A stretch of 64,000 nt of DNA from Pararhizobium sp. IMCC3301 (GTDB taxonomy: Bacteria; Pseudomonadota; Alphaproteobacteria; Rhizobiales; GCA-2746425), in NCBI RefSeq assembly GCF_030758315.1, contig NZ_CP132336.1, positions 3,811,001 to 3,875,000 on the forward strand, read 5' to 3'. A program made the translations under genes and the position numbers. The notes below the pieces were generated by a model. The model saw only the letters and a program-made list of their open reading frames with translations, made no database searches and was not told where the DNA came from. Below are positions 55,048 to 63,694 of the stretch, piece by piece. How positions within the stretch are numbered: position 1 is the first letter of the stretch; each line of letters begins with the position of its first letter.

Positions 55048-55916
55048 AAATCGGGTTTATTGGGCTAGGCGTCATGGGGCGGCCAATGGCGGGACACCTG
55101 ATCGCAACGGGGCACAATGTGTTTCTGCACCGGGTGAAGGAGGTCAGCCAGGATCTGGTGACGGCCGGGGGTATTGCATTGGACAGTGCCGCTGCTGTTG
55201 CTGCAGCATCCGAGGTCGTCGTTCTGATGTTGCCGGACACGCCGGACGTTGAAGAAGTTCTATTTGGCGACCATGGCGTGGCGAGCTGTCTGCAAGATGG
55301 GGCGTTGGTGATCGATATGAGCTCGATCTCGCCGGTTGCAACCAGAGAGTTTGCGGCCCGGATCACCGCGCAGGGCGCCGATTGGGTTGATGCGCCGGTG
55401 TCTGGCGGCGAGGCGGGGGCCAAGAATGCTGCCCTGACGATTATGGCCGGTGGCACCGAGGCGGCTTTCGCCCGCGCCAAACCAATTCTAGAGGTGATGG
55501 GCAAACGCATCACCCATATCGGGTCTGCAGGCGACGGACAGGTGGCCAAGGTCTGCAATCAGGTCATTGTCGGACTGACGATTGAAGCCGTGGCCGAGGG
55601 GCTGTTTTTGGCTGCACGTGCCGGTGCCGATCCGGCGCGTGTGCGCGAGGCGCTGACGGGTGGTTTTGCCGATAGCGCCATTCTCAAAGTGCATGGCGAG
55701 CGGATGATTGACGAGGCGTTTGCGCCAGGTTTCCGCATCGCGCTGCATCGTAAAGATTTGGGTCTGGCGATAGATGCCGCCCGCGCTTTGGATGTTGCGC
55801 TGCCCAACACCGCGATGGTGCATCAACTGATGGGAGCCGCCATTGGGCGCGGTGATGGGGACCTCGATCACTCCGCCCTGATCCGCAATTTGCAGGTGCT
55901 CGCTTCTGGTGAATAG
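55044..55916 (+). CDS. 2-hydroxy-3-oxopropionate (tartronate semialdehyde) reductase / HIBADH family
   Basis: The ATG overlaps the hyi stop (ATGA). The 290-residue enzyme has the Rossmann motif GFIGLGVMGRPMAGHLIATG, substrate loop DAPVSGGEAGAKNAALTIMA and the catalytic Lys in GDGQVAKVCNQVIVG. The beta-hydroxyacid dehydrogenase family includes GarR/GlxR and 3-hydroxyisobutyrate dehydrogenase. The upstream isomerase makes the GarR/GlxR reaction most likely. Confidence 0.87.
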   Translation: MKIGFIGLGVMGRPMAGHLIATGHNVFLHRVKEVSQDLVTAGGIALDSAAAVAAASEVVVLMLPDTPDVEEVLFGDHGVASCLQDGALVIDMSSISPVATREFAARITAQGADWVDAPVSGGEAGAKNAALTIMAGGTEAAFARAKPILEVMGKRITHIGSAGDGQVAKVCNQVIVGLTIEAVAEGLFLAARAGADPARVREALTGGFADSAILKVHGERMIDEAFAPGFRIALHRKDLGLAIDAARALDVALPNTAMVHQLMGAAIGRGDGDLDHSALIRNLQVLASGE

Positions 55917-56024
55917 GCCCTGAACCATCGCAGGAGCGGGGCCGATAGTCGCTTTGTTCCTGTGCAATCTGACACTTCGGCCCCTGACCAGGGACCGGCT
56001 TCATTCCGCCAAAAGGACAAATCC

Positions 56025-58127
56025 ATGCCCGCTAAACTGCCACAGGTGCCCTACGGGGCTGTTTACTTTCGCAAATCCAATCCCCCACGAGAGGATTGGG
56101 CCCGTGATTACGGCATAGCGTCAAGTGATGGCCTGAACACGTTTCGCCACTGGTTCATGTGGTCGGCGATTGAACGCGCGCCCGGCAAATACGACTGGGA
56201 TGATTGCGATCGGCAGCTGGATCTGGCGGCAGAAAATGGCATGGCGACGGTGATCGCAGAATTCACCATGGCTTCGCCTGACTGGCTGCAACGCAAATTG
56301 GACTTTGCGCGGATGTGCAAGGCAGACGGAACGCTGATGGCGTCGCAGCACAGCCCCTCGGTTGCGGTTGGTGGCTTTGGCGATGGCCTGGGCGGCGCGG
56401 GACCGCTGACGTTGAATGCACCTGAAGTGCATGAGGCGGTGATGGGATTTCTGACCGAACTGTCGGGTCGTTATCGGGGCCATCCGGGCCTGATGGGTTA
56501 TGACGTGAACAACGAGGTAAACTACAGCCCCGACTATGATTTCTCAAAACCGACTGCGGCCGCGTTTCGCGTCTGGCTGCGTGAAAAATACGGCACACTC
56601 GATGCGCTGGCAAAGGTCTGGCATCGCTATTCCTACGCCGAGTGGGACGACATCATGCCGCCCCGGCAAATTCAGCCCTATTCCGAATGTCTGGACTGGC
56701 TGAGATTCCGTGAGGATAATTTCTATGGCCATGTACAGGATAAAATCAACACGATCCGCGCTGTAGATCCCGATGCCACAATCATTTCGCATGGTATTGC
56801 GGGCGCGGTTACGGCGCTGGCCGGGCATGGTTGCAATGATTGGCGTGCAGCCGAACAGGTCGAGATTTATGGCTACACCTGGATCGGCGCGCGCAAGGGC
56901 AATCAACCGTGGCGCAACTTTTTTGCCGGTGATCTGATCCGGGGCGCGGCGCGCGGCAAACCGTTTTGGCATGCCGAACGACAGGGCGGTCCGCTTTGGA
57001 TGCAGCCGCAGGTTCTGGGCCGTGACAAGGAAGATGCACGCGTTGCCACGCCCGAAGATATCCGCCTGTGGTCGCTGGCCTCCTTTGCCGCCGGTGCGCG
57101 TGGCATGATGAATTTGCGGTATCGTCCGCTGCTGAACGGGCCGCTCTTTGGGGCTTTTGGTGCCTATGGCATGGACGGTAGCCGCACACCCCGCTCGGAA
57201 ATGCAGGCCAAAATTGGCCGTTGGGTCAATGCGCCCGAACAGACCGCCTGCATGTCTGCCAGTCCGGTGCGCGGCGATATTGGCCTGTTGATGATCCCCG
57301 AGGCGCAGCGGTTTGACCTGTTATTGTCCAGCCAAGGTGGGTTCAAGACCTATCAGGATGCCATGTGGGGCGCCTATCGCGCATTCTTTGACATGGGTGT
57401 GCAGGCCGATTGGGTTCATGACCAGGATATTGAAAAATATGACGTGATATACGCGCCTTACCCGATCATGATGCCCGCCGAGTTGGCTGGTCGACTGGCC
57501 AAATGGGTGGCGGATGGCGGGCAGCTGATCTCGGAAGCCTGTCCGGGATATTTTGGCGACGATGGCCGCGTTGGCGTGCAGCAACCGAACAACGGACTGG
57601 ATGCCGTGTTTGGCGTGGTCGAGGACGAAGTGGAGTTCATGCCCGACATCGGCGACCGGATCTGTCTTTCGCTGGATTCTGACGCCGATGCGACATTGCG
57701 CGGTGGCGGGTTCCTTCAATCCTATTCTCCCAAGGGCGCTAAGGTTCTGGGGCATTTCGAGGGAGGTCGAGTGGCGATCACCACCTCAACCCACGGCAAA
57801 GGGCGCACTCTTCTCGTCGGCACGCACATGTCCGCCGGGCATTTCCGCGATCTTGAGACCAATGGCGCGGGAGTGGCGGCGTGGTTTCAGACCTGTCTGG
57901 ACTGGGCCGGGATTACCCCAGCGATTCAAACCGGCAACAAGGCCGTGCAGGGACGTCTGCATCAGGATGGGGATCAGCGATATCTGTGGCTCATCAATCC
58001 GACTCCCGACGCACAACCAATCGCAGTGACGATCGATGGTGCGCCGCTTGCCGTTAAGGAAACACTTTGGGGCGATGCGGGTGCGACGCATATTCCGGGT
58101 CGTGACGCGGTGATCGTCGCGCTGTGA
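56025..58127 (+). CDS. GH42 family beta-galactosidase
   Basis: ATG 56025 follows AAGGA; the frame from 55962 extends upstream without a ribosome site. The 700-residue enzyme has the GH42 barrel: YGAVYFRKSNPPREDWARDY, NTFRHWFMWSAIERAPGKYD, the acid/base Glu164 in YDVNNEVNY and the probable nucleophile Glu318 in WHAERQGG. The middle domain is the trimerisation fold (QADWVHDQDIEKYDVIYAPY). No signal peptide is seen, so hydrolysis occurs after uptake. It ends the LacI-linked operon and is followed by a strong hairpin. Confidence 0.9.
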   Translation: MPAKLPQVPYGAVYFRKSNPPREDWARDYGIASSDGLNTFRHWFMWSAIERAPGKYDWDDCDRQLDLAAENGMATVIAEFTMASPDWLQRKLDFARMCKADGTLMASQHSPSVAVGGFGDGLGGAGPLTLNAPEVHEAVMGFLTELSGRYRGHPGLMGYDVNNEVNYSPDYDFSKPTAAAFRVWLREKYGTLDALAKVWHRYSYAEWDDIMPPRQIQPYSECLDWLRFREDNFYGHVQDKINTIRAVDPDATIISHGIAGAVTALAGHGCNDWRAAEQVEIYGYTWIGARKGNQPWRNFFAGDLIRGAARGKPFWHAERQGGPLWMQPQVLGRDKEDARVATPEDIRLWSLASFAAGARGMMNLRYRPLLNGPLFGAFGAYGMDGSRTPRSEMQAKIGRWVNAPEQTACMSASPVRGDIGLLMIPEAQRFDLLLSSQGGFKTYQDAMWGAYRAFFDMGVQADWVHDQDIEKYDVIYAPYPIMMPAELAGRLAKWVADGGQLISEACPGYFGDDGRVGVQQPNNGLDAVFGVVEDEVEFMPDIGDRICLSLDSDADATLRGGGFLQSYSPKGAKVLGHFEGGRVAITTSTHGKGRTLLVGTHMSAGHFRDLETNGAGVAAWFQTCLDWAGITPAIQTGNKAVQGRLHQDGDQRYLWLINPTPDAQPIAVTIDGAPLAVKETLWGDAGATHIPGRDAVIVAL

Positions 58128-58134
58128 AAGTTTT

Positions 58135-58164
58135 CGCCCGCGCCGACAACGTTCGGCGCGGGCG
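58135..58164 (+). terminator. Strong hairpin after the GH42 gene
   Basis: CGCCCGCGCCGA pairs with TCGGCGCGGGCG (12 bp perfect stem, loop CAACGT), seven bases after the stop. TTTT precedes the stem but no U-tract follows, so termination efficiency on the plus strand is uncertain. Confidence 0.7.
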
Positions 58165-58364
58165 CCAAGGCAGGCTTCCAAAGGTAGCTCCGACGGGTTA
58201 TCAGCGGAATGAGCGAATGGAGATAAAAACGGCCAAGTCGCATTCAATCGTATTCCGCCAAGGAGAATCAGTGGGAATGGTATCTCCCTGTTCGCCTCAA
58301 ATAATACCTTGTTATTCGACAAAAATTCCCTGTTAATTCGGCTAGGGAATTCAACAGTAAGTAG

Positions 58365-58386
58365 CTGATTTATAGCCATAAATCAG
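58365..58386. repeat. Perfect inverted repeat near the recombinase
   Basis: CTGATTTAT and ATAAATCAG flank AGCC, giving a 9-bp perfect AT-rich stem. It is a possible recombinase or host-factor site. Confidence 0.7.
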
Positions 58387-58419
58387 GGACGTAGGCGCGA
58401 GAAATGGCGAAAATAGCGT

Positions 58420-58443
58420 GATTTCCCTGTTGATTTCCCTGTT
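58420..58443. repeat. Tandem direct repeat GATTTCCCTGTT
   Basis: Two perfect 12-bp copies abut, followed by the inverted CAGGGAAAT. The combination of direct and inverted half-sites suggests a protein-binding or recombination site. Confidence 0.7.
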
Positions 58444-58676
58444 TTCAGGGAAATGTCGCTCAGACTGGTCAGCTCCGGACTGCCTGCACAGCCACCCACT
58501 TCCACGATTCCAGACGGTAAGAGTTTGCTGCGAAATTCGCCCGTGTTTTCTGGAGCTTGGCATATGCAGATTTCGGGTGAGACGCGGATATGAGTGTTAT
58601 GGTGGCCAAATTACAGCCGAAGTCTCTGTTTACGATTCCGGCGGTACGAGTTTTGGGAAGGTTGGAGGGTTACGCC

Positions 58677-60308
58677 TCAGAGCGCTTCGAATTGGTTGCG
58701 CTGTTCTGACCAGATGGCTGGGAAGCCCTTCTTGATCAGGTAGTCCGTGGTAAGGCCATCAGGCTGATTACCAGACGCTATGGCGTCGAGAACGTTTGGC
58801 GCCAGCAATGCCAGATCAACGATATCCTGAATCCGCCGTTTGGATGTGCCCTCGACCATGGCGATTTCGCCAAACGTCTGGCCTTCTATGATCATCGCCA
58901 GCCAACGGCGGGCCTTAACGATATTCTGCACAAGCGTCCGATCGATCTCAAATGGCACGTCGCCCAGATGCAGTTTCAGTTCAACACCGCGCCGACGTAT
59001 TCGAAACGGAGCTTCGATTCTCAGGTCCGTAGAATTGATCTGGTCGGACCGGCACTGAAGCAGCTCGGCAAGTTCATGCTGGTTCAGCAAGACCATCAGA
59101 GATCCTGGGCGCAGGTCTGCTCGTTCGATCAGTGCCAGGTATTCAGATGCCTGTCTTGGGTCTGCCAGGTTTTCGGCGGTTGTGTGTACGTCTGACGCGG
59201 ACATACCTTGCGTCAATGAACAAGCCGCCTCTGGTCTCATCAGGTGTTGCTTCACCAGATCAGTCAGCAAACCCTCAACCTGTTCAGCAGGCAGTCGCCA
59301 GGCATCTGGATGCATCCGACTGCGATCAGTCACCAACCGTCGGGAGATGTAGTAACGAAGTCGCATGCCACTCTTCCGGCTGTGGCTGGGGGTCAGACGG
59401 TCTCCGGTTTCATCGAAGAGCTTACCCGAAAGCGGGGATCGCGTGCCCTTTTGCTTAGTACCACGGGACTTTGCGGCTCCACATTTCAACGTGTTCTGAA
59501 CCTGTTTCCAGACTTTCGGGTCAATGATAGCCGGATGCTGCCCTTCATAAACCTGGCCCTTGTGCCGAATTTGTCCTGCGTAGATCGGGTTGCTCAGGAT
59601 GTGATGGATATGTCCGCGATCAAAGGATTTGCCGCCGGAAGCGCGATCGCCCGAGCGTTCACGGCGACGGGATCTGAGATCAAGGTCTTCGGCCCGCTCC
59701 TTTACTTCTCGGATAGTACCATGTTCCAGATAGAGATCGTAAAGTGTCCTGATCGTGGCCGTCTCACAATCATCGATTTTCAGCGTCCGACCATCGGCTT
59801 GGTAGCCAAGCGGGACATTTCCACCCATCCAAAGCCCTTTGCGCTTGGAGGCCGCAATTTTGTCCCGGATGCGCTCGGCTGTGACTTCGCGCTCGAATTG
59901 GGCGAAGCTCAAAAGCACGTTAAGAGTTAGCCGCCCCATGCTGGTCGCGGTGTTGAAGGATTGTGTGACCGAGACGAAGGAGGCTTCGGCGGCGTCCAAC
60001 CTGTCGACCAGCTTGGCAAAGTCCGCCAGCGAGCGGGTGAGCCGGTCGATCTTGTAAACAACGATGTGATCAACACGTTTTTCATCGACGGCCTGCATCA
60101 GCCGGTGCAATGCCGGGCGGTCGAGATGACCGCCCGATATCCCGCCATCATCATAACGATCTGGCAGCAGTTCCCAGCCCTCATGCTTCTGGCTTGCAAT
60201 ATAGGCTTCACAAGCCTCTCGCTGCGCGTCGAGAGAGTTGAAATCCTGTTCCAGCCCGTCTTCGGAGCTCTTGCGGGTATAGATCGCGCAGCGAACCCGG
60301 CGCATCAT
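58677..60308 (-). CDS. Large serine recombinase
   Basis: The 543-residue protein has an N-terminal resolvase catalytic domain: AIYTRKSSEDGLEQDFNSLD with the nucleophilic Ser, DHIVVYKIDRLTRSLADFAK and SFAQFEREVTAERIRDKIAA. The Recombinase domain follows (GGNVPLGYQADGRTLKIDD, HHILSNPIYAGQIRHKGQVY). The region that often bears a zinc ribbon (SGKLFDETGDRLTPSHSRK) lacks the Cys pairs. It catalyses site-specific integration, excision or inversion through a phosphoserine link. Its start overlaps the DUF2924 stop by 4 bp, a recurrent alphaproteobacterial cassette. Confidence 0.93.
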   Translation of the reverse strand: MMRRVRCAIYTRKSSEDGLEQDFNSLDAQREACEAYIASQKHEGWELLPDRYDDGGISGGHLDRPALHRLMQAVDEKRVDHIVVYKIDRLTRSLADFAKLVDRLDAAEASFVSVTQSFNTATSMGRLTLNVLLSFAQFEREVTAERIRDKIAASKRKGLWMGGNVPLGYQADGRTLKIDDCETATIRTLYDLYLEHGTIREVKERAEDLDLRSRRRERSGDRASGGKSFDRGHIHHILSNPIYAGQIRHKGQVYEGQHPAIIDPKVWKQVQNTLKCGAAKSRGTKQKGTRSPLSGKLFDETGDRLTPSHSRKSGMRLRYYISRRLVTDRSRMHPDAWRLPAEQVEGLLTDLVKQHLMRPEAACSLTQGMSASDVHTTAENLADPRQASEYLALIERADLRPGSLMVLLNQHELAELLQCRSDQINSTDLRIEAPFRIRRRGVELKLHLGDVPFEIDRTLVQNIVKARRWLAMIIEGQTFGEIAMVEGTSKRRIQDIVDLALLAPNVLDAIASGNQPDGLTTDYLIKKGFPAIWSEQRNQFEAL

Positions 60309-60721
60309 TGCACTCCGAAGAAACGGGGGCCGGACCAGTGAGCGCCTGTGATGTGCCGGGCGATGGCTGACAATGATCGCCAGGTCTTACCATCCAGAAC
60401 GTAGCCGTCCTTGACCACTTCAACCTGATAGGTGCGCCCATTCCATTCTCGAACCAGTTGCGATCCTGGTTTCGCGGGAGTAAGTGCAGCCTTGCCTGAT
60501 GCGATCTGCTTCAGCCGACGTTCTGTCTTGGTCGAAAGACCGCCTAGCGTCCGGTTATGCGCCTCCCAGATCAAAACTCTTCTTAAGAATTGCGGCGAGA
60601 GGTATTTGGGCGGCGATCGTCCGAACACCTCTCGCCAGCGTTCTAGGCACCCAGGCCGGTCCATTACGTCAATCGCAGCGATCAGCTTTTCAAAGCTGTC
60701 TGAACGGTCCGTCTTCATCAT
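60305..60721 (-). CDS. DUF2924 domain protein
   Basis: The 138-residue basic protein has GRSPPKYLSPQFLRRVLIWE and LVREWNGRTYQVEVVKDGYV, then LDGKTWRSLSAIARHITGA, the DUF2924 pattern. Its function is unknown, but it occurs with serine recombinases and DUF3489 genes, as here, and is probably an accessory DNA-binding factor. Its ATG overlaps the DUF3489 stop. Confidence 0.88.
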   Translation of the reverse strand: MMKTDRSDSFEKLIAAIDVMDRPGCLERWREVFGRSPPKYLSPQFLRRVLIWEAHNRTLGGLSTKTERRLKQIASGKAALTPAKPGSQLVREWNGRTYQVEVVKDGYVLDGKTWRSLSAIARHITGAHWSGPRFFGVQ

Positions 60722-60960
60722 TTGTTGGCTTCTTCGACGATTCGGTAGACAGAGCCTTTGTCGCTCTCGCTTCGTTCAATCACGAACCCGGCCTTGCGCT
60801 GCGTTGAGATGGCTGCGCGCGCTGTGTGCGGCTGCCAGCCAAAGGCCCTCTGGATCTGTGCGATGGTAACACCGGACTTCCGGTTAAGTAGTTTGAGCAA
60901 TTGTGTTTGTCGCGTAATCTTCGCCTTGGTGGGGTTGGATTCCACCTTCGCTGCAGTCAA
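60718..60960 (-). CDS. DUF3489 domain protein
   Basis: The 80-residue protein is a small winged-helix-like domain: LLKLLNRKSGVTIAQIQRAF followed by GWQPHTARAAISTQRKAG, and ends GSVYRIVEEANK. It is first in the three-gene cassette and may regulate it. An IS701-like element lies ten bases upstream of its ATG and has replaced its native promoter region. Confidence 0.88.
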   Translation of the reverse strand: MTAAKVESNPTKAKITRQTQLLKLLNRKSGVTIAQIQRAFGWQPHTARAAISTQRKAGFVIERSESDKGSVYRIVEEANK

Positions 60961-60988
60961 AACAGTTCTATTAGCTCGACTTTGTACA

Positions 60989-62374
60989 TTATGCGGCGAA
61001 GCAGAGAGCCTCTGCCATACGCACGAGACGGTCGGGAGGGATTTTGTGTCTTTCCCGGTGCGGCGGGGAGTGTTGATAAATGTCTCCGACCCATAAGGCG
61101 AGCCTTACGGCGCCGATGGCATCGGTGAAGGTGAGATGGGTCTTACGATACCAGGCTGCGGCATAAGGAATGCTCGACTTGGACAACAGATCGCACGCCC
61201 ACAAAGAGATAAGGCTGTAGAGACCAAGCAGCGCCGGCGTGGTGCGGGCGATAGCTTTGTCGGACCATTGCCGTTGGGTTTCGACGCCAAGATGGGCGCG
61301 GGTTTCGGCGAAGGTGACCTCGACCTGCCAGCGGCGGACGAACAGGGCGATGATGTCGGCAGGATCGAGCGTTGTATCGGTGCTGAAGAAAGCTTGCGGA
61401 GCGCGCCGGCCGTCAGGATCCCTGACGAGGACCCAGCGAATTGGCTTGGGCGGCGTACCAGGTCGGTACCACAATGCGGTGCTCGAGGTAATTTCGAGTG
61501 CCTTATGGTGCTTGCGCCCATACCAGGAGGACGCGGTGATCCTTTTCCAGGGCGTGGTCGGGTTTGAAAGCAGCGTTTTCAGCTTGGGCAAGGGTGGCCC
61601 CTTCTGCGCCGGGCGTCCGAGGGTGTGGCCGTCACGTTTTGGAGGGGCCGCGTAGAGATTGGCGTCGAGCCGCAGTCGGCTGATGAGGGTTGCTCGGCCG
61701 CCGATGGCGTACGCCAGTTCATGGACAGCGAAGCCGCTATCGCCCACGAAGACGATGTCGCGCTCTGGCATCCAGCGACAGAGCTGGAGCGCCCCTTGGC
61801 GGGCCCAGTCGGTCAGCAGCTTGTGCCTGCGTCCGCGCTGGTGGTCGGAGCGCTCCGAGGGGGCCAACAGGGTGAGCACCGGGAGGGCCTTCACAACACC
61901 TGCCCAAGGGACCGGCGTCAGCACCATGAAGCTCAACCAGCGCAGCCCGCTGGCTTTGACGAAGTGGCCATGGCTGGAGCGGACAGGATCGCGATAGATG
62001 CCGCGCGCAGTGATTTTGCGCCCCCATCGGCGCTCGATTGTATCGTCCATCCCGATGACCACGGGACCCTCCGGCACGAGGCGGTCGATGATCATGGCCA
62101 GCAGGCGCCGAGACATATCGCGAGACTCCCAGCGGGCGCGGTTAAGGAGCTGATGGTAGCTCGAAAAGTTTTTCGCCTCGGCGCGCCCGGTCATCCGCAG
62201 GCAGGCGCTGACGGTGCGCTTGCCCGGGGCCAGCACGGCCCCCATGACCAGGACGAGCATGTGCTCCCAACTGGGCGCCGTGAAGCACGGGCGCAGCGCC
62301 TGCAGCCAATCGCGCAGGATCTGGGGAACGGGATCGCCCGGAGACGGCGGCAAGAAGGGGGCATGATGTTTCAT
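60989..62374 (-). CDS. IS701-like DDE transposase
   Basis: From ATG 62374 (MKHHAPFLPPSPGDPVPQIL) the protein has 461 residues; an ATG at 62428 would add 18. The DDE residues are in VVIGMDDTIERRWGRKITA, DIVFVGDSGFAVHELAYAIG and QVEVTFAETRAHLGVETQRQ. The N-terminal APSWEHMLVLVMGAVLAPGK, TVSACLRMTGRAEAKNFSSY pattern is usual for the DDE_5-type transposases. The frame is intact and ends 2 bp from the inverted repeat. Confidence 0.88.
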   Translation of the reverse strand: MKHHAPFLPPSPGDPVPQILRDWLQALRPCFTAPSWEHMLVLVMGAVLAPGKRTVSACLRMTGRAEAKNFSSYHQLLNRARWESRDMSRRLLAMIIDRLVPEGPVVIGMDDTIERRWGRKITARGIYRDPVRSSHGHFVKASGLRWLSFMVLTPVPWAGVVKALPVLTLLAPSERSDHQRGRRHKLLTDWARQGALQLCRWMPERDIVFVGDSGFAVHELAYAIGGRATLISRLRLDANLYAAPPKRDGHTLGRPAQKGPPLPKLKTLLSNPTTPWKRITASSWYGRKHHKALEITSSTALWYRPGTPPKPIRWVLVRDPDGRRAPQAFFSTDTTLDPADIIALFVRRWQVEVTFAETRAHLGVETQRQWSDKAIARTTPALLGLYSLISLWACDLLSKSSIPYAAAWYRKTHLTFTDAIGAVRLALWVGDIYQHSPPHRERHKIPPDRLVRMAEALCFAA

Positions 62375-62456
62375 CCCATGTTTCGAATCCCTTGTCGCTG
62401 ACCATGCAAGCAGGCAAACCTGCGGCAAAGTGAATCACGTGCCCTGAGGTGTTCCT

Positions 62457-62756
62457 ATGTATGATCGGCACATGCAGCATGACGAAATCGCCGTTCGCAT
62501 CGAAGCCTTCGACGACGCCAATGGTGGTGGCGTCGGTTTTTACAAAGACAAGGGTGCCTACCATCTCTACCTGCTGGAGACGGAGGCGCCGATTGCCCGG
62601 CTGAAGCCGACCGGCAACGGCAACGAAGTCCGGCTCGGATACTGGTCACACCGGCGCAAATGGGAGGATGTCGATGACATCGGCGGCGTCGTCATACCCC
62701 TCGACGAGGCGCTCGAGTTCATAGCGAACGAGGGCATCTTCTGGCTCTGGACCTGA
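62457..62756 (+). CDS. Small passenger protein inside the IS701-like element
   Basis: I do not recognise the family. The 99-residue acidic protein starts at ATG 62457 with GAGGTG eight bases upstream, ends 10 bp before the right inverted repeat, and is divergent from the transposase. Visible features are AVRIEAFDDANGGGVGFYKD, an aromatic-rich YHLYLLE strand, LGYWSHRRKWEDVDDIGGV and LDEALEFIANEGIFWLWT. No signal or membrane segment. The alternation of strands and a final helix suggests a small alpha/beta fold. It could be an accessory transposition factor or an unrelated passenger. Confidence 0.65.
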   Translation: MYDRHMQHDEIAVRIEAFDDANGGGVGFYKDKGAYHLYLLETEAPIARLKPTGNGNEVRLGYWSHRRKWEDVDDIGGVVIPLDEALEFIANEGIFWLWT

Positions 62757-62808
62757 CCACAAAAACGTACAAAGTCGAGATTAGAGCCCGACTCAAAATT
62801 AATACCTA

Positions 62809-63694
62809 ATGATTTCAAGTCCTTGCGATAAGGCGGGTGGTGCGCCGGATGGATGCGATGAGCAGCCAGGCCTCGGAAGATGCGATGGTTGCCTCCCAGT
62901 CTTTTGCCAAGCGACGACACCTTCCAAGCCATGCAAATGTGCGCTCGACAACCCAGCGCCTTGCAATAACAACAAATCCTTTTGCGCCATCGGGGCGCTT
63001 GACGATCTCGATGGTCGGCCCATCCATGTTCTGAAGAACAGTTGTCAGCTTTTGCCCGGCATAACCGCCATCTGCGAACAGATGGGCAAGGCTGGGGAAG
63101 CTCTCTTTCGTATATGCGATGGCGTTCGGCGCGCCATCCCTGTCCTGTATATCGGCGGTGTGCATGATCGCACCCAGCATATTGCCTTGTGTATCAGTGA
63201 GGATGTGACGCTTGCGGCCTGTGATCTTCTTGCCCGCATCAAAGCCGCGCGGGCCGCCGCTTTCCGTGGTTTTCACGCTTTGGCTGTCGATCACACCCGC
63301 TGTCGGCTCTGCCGCTCGACCGGCCAAAAGGCGTGCGGACATGACCAGCGTTTCGTTGATGATGTCGAGCATGCCGCTGTCGCGTAATCGGTAGAAATAG
63401 TGCTGGACCGTTGTGAAGGGCGGGAAGTCTTTTGGCAGCATCGCCCACTGGCAACCCGACGCCGCTATATACTGGATCGCGTTCCATATTTGGCGCATCG
63501 GCCATTTGCGCGGTCGACCGACCTTGCTCGGCGCAGGCATGAACGGCGCGATCAACGCCCATTCCTCGTCCGTACAATCACTTGCATAGCGCAAGTGTCT
63601 GCGGTCATATTGCTTCCGAGTGATTTCAGTCCAAGCCATCCGATCCTCCATTGTCTTTGCAAACAACAGAGAATCACAACTTGCTGAAATCACT
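62809..63694 (-). mobile_element. IS5-family element near the window end (ends approximate)
   Basis: TGATTTCA occurs at 62810 and inverted (TGAAATCA) at 63685; the following bases match partly (about 14 of 20), giving imperfect terminal repeats. The exact edges and target duplication could not be fixed. The right end is the sequence whose relative survives as a relic at 11172-11250. Confidence 0.75.
62815..63639 (-). CDS. IS5-family transposase
   Basis: ATG 63639 begins MAWTEITRKQYDRRHLRYAS; the frame continues upstream to 63693 only through the terminal repeat. The 274-residue protein has DEEWALIAPFMPAPSKVGRP, catalytic Asp in TAGVIDSQSVKTTESGG, Asp in SLAHLFADGGYAGQKL and Glu in WVVERTFAWLGRCRRLAKD, the IS5 single-frame type. 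It is intact and terminates close to the left inverted repeat. Confidence 0.92.
   Translation of the reverse strand: MAWTEITRKQYDRRHLRYASDCTDEEWALIAPFMPAPSKVGRPRKWPMRQIWNAIQYIAASGCQWAMLPKDFPPFTTVQHYFYRLRDSGMLDIINETLVMSARLLAGRAAEPTAGVIDSQSVKTTESGGPRGFDAGKKITGRKRHILTDTQGNMLGAIMHTADIQDRDGAPNAIAYTKESFPSLAHLFADGGYAGQKLTTVLQNMDGPTIEIVKRPDGAKGFVVIARRWVVERTFAWLGRCRRLAKDWEATIASSEAWLLIASIRRTTRLIART

Larger units (their letters stand above)
58165..58676. other. Gene-free region rich in short repeats beside the serine recombinase
   Basis: About 510 bp with no plausible gene. It contains several copies of TTCCCTGTT or near variants (58294, 58326, 58422, 58434), the inverted form CAGGGAAAT (58447-58455) and an inverted repeat at 58365. 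It lies immediately 3' of the recombinase gene, where attachment or resolution sites are often found. Confidence 0.55.
60975..62779 (-). mobile_element. IS701-like element with passenger gene (about 1.8 kb)
   Basis: CTCGACTTTGTAC (60975-60987) and its perfect complement (62767-62779) are 13-bp terminal inverted repeats. ATTAG occurs directly outside each end (60970-60974, 62780-62784), a target duplication with the YTAR-type core TTAG. Inside are a leftward transposase and a divergent small gene. This element is unrelated in ends and sequence to the CATTACAGTTGC elements at 42254-45087. Confidence 0.87.
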
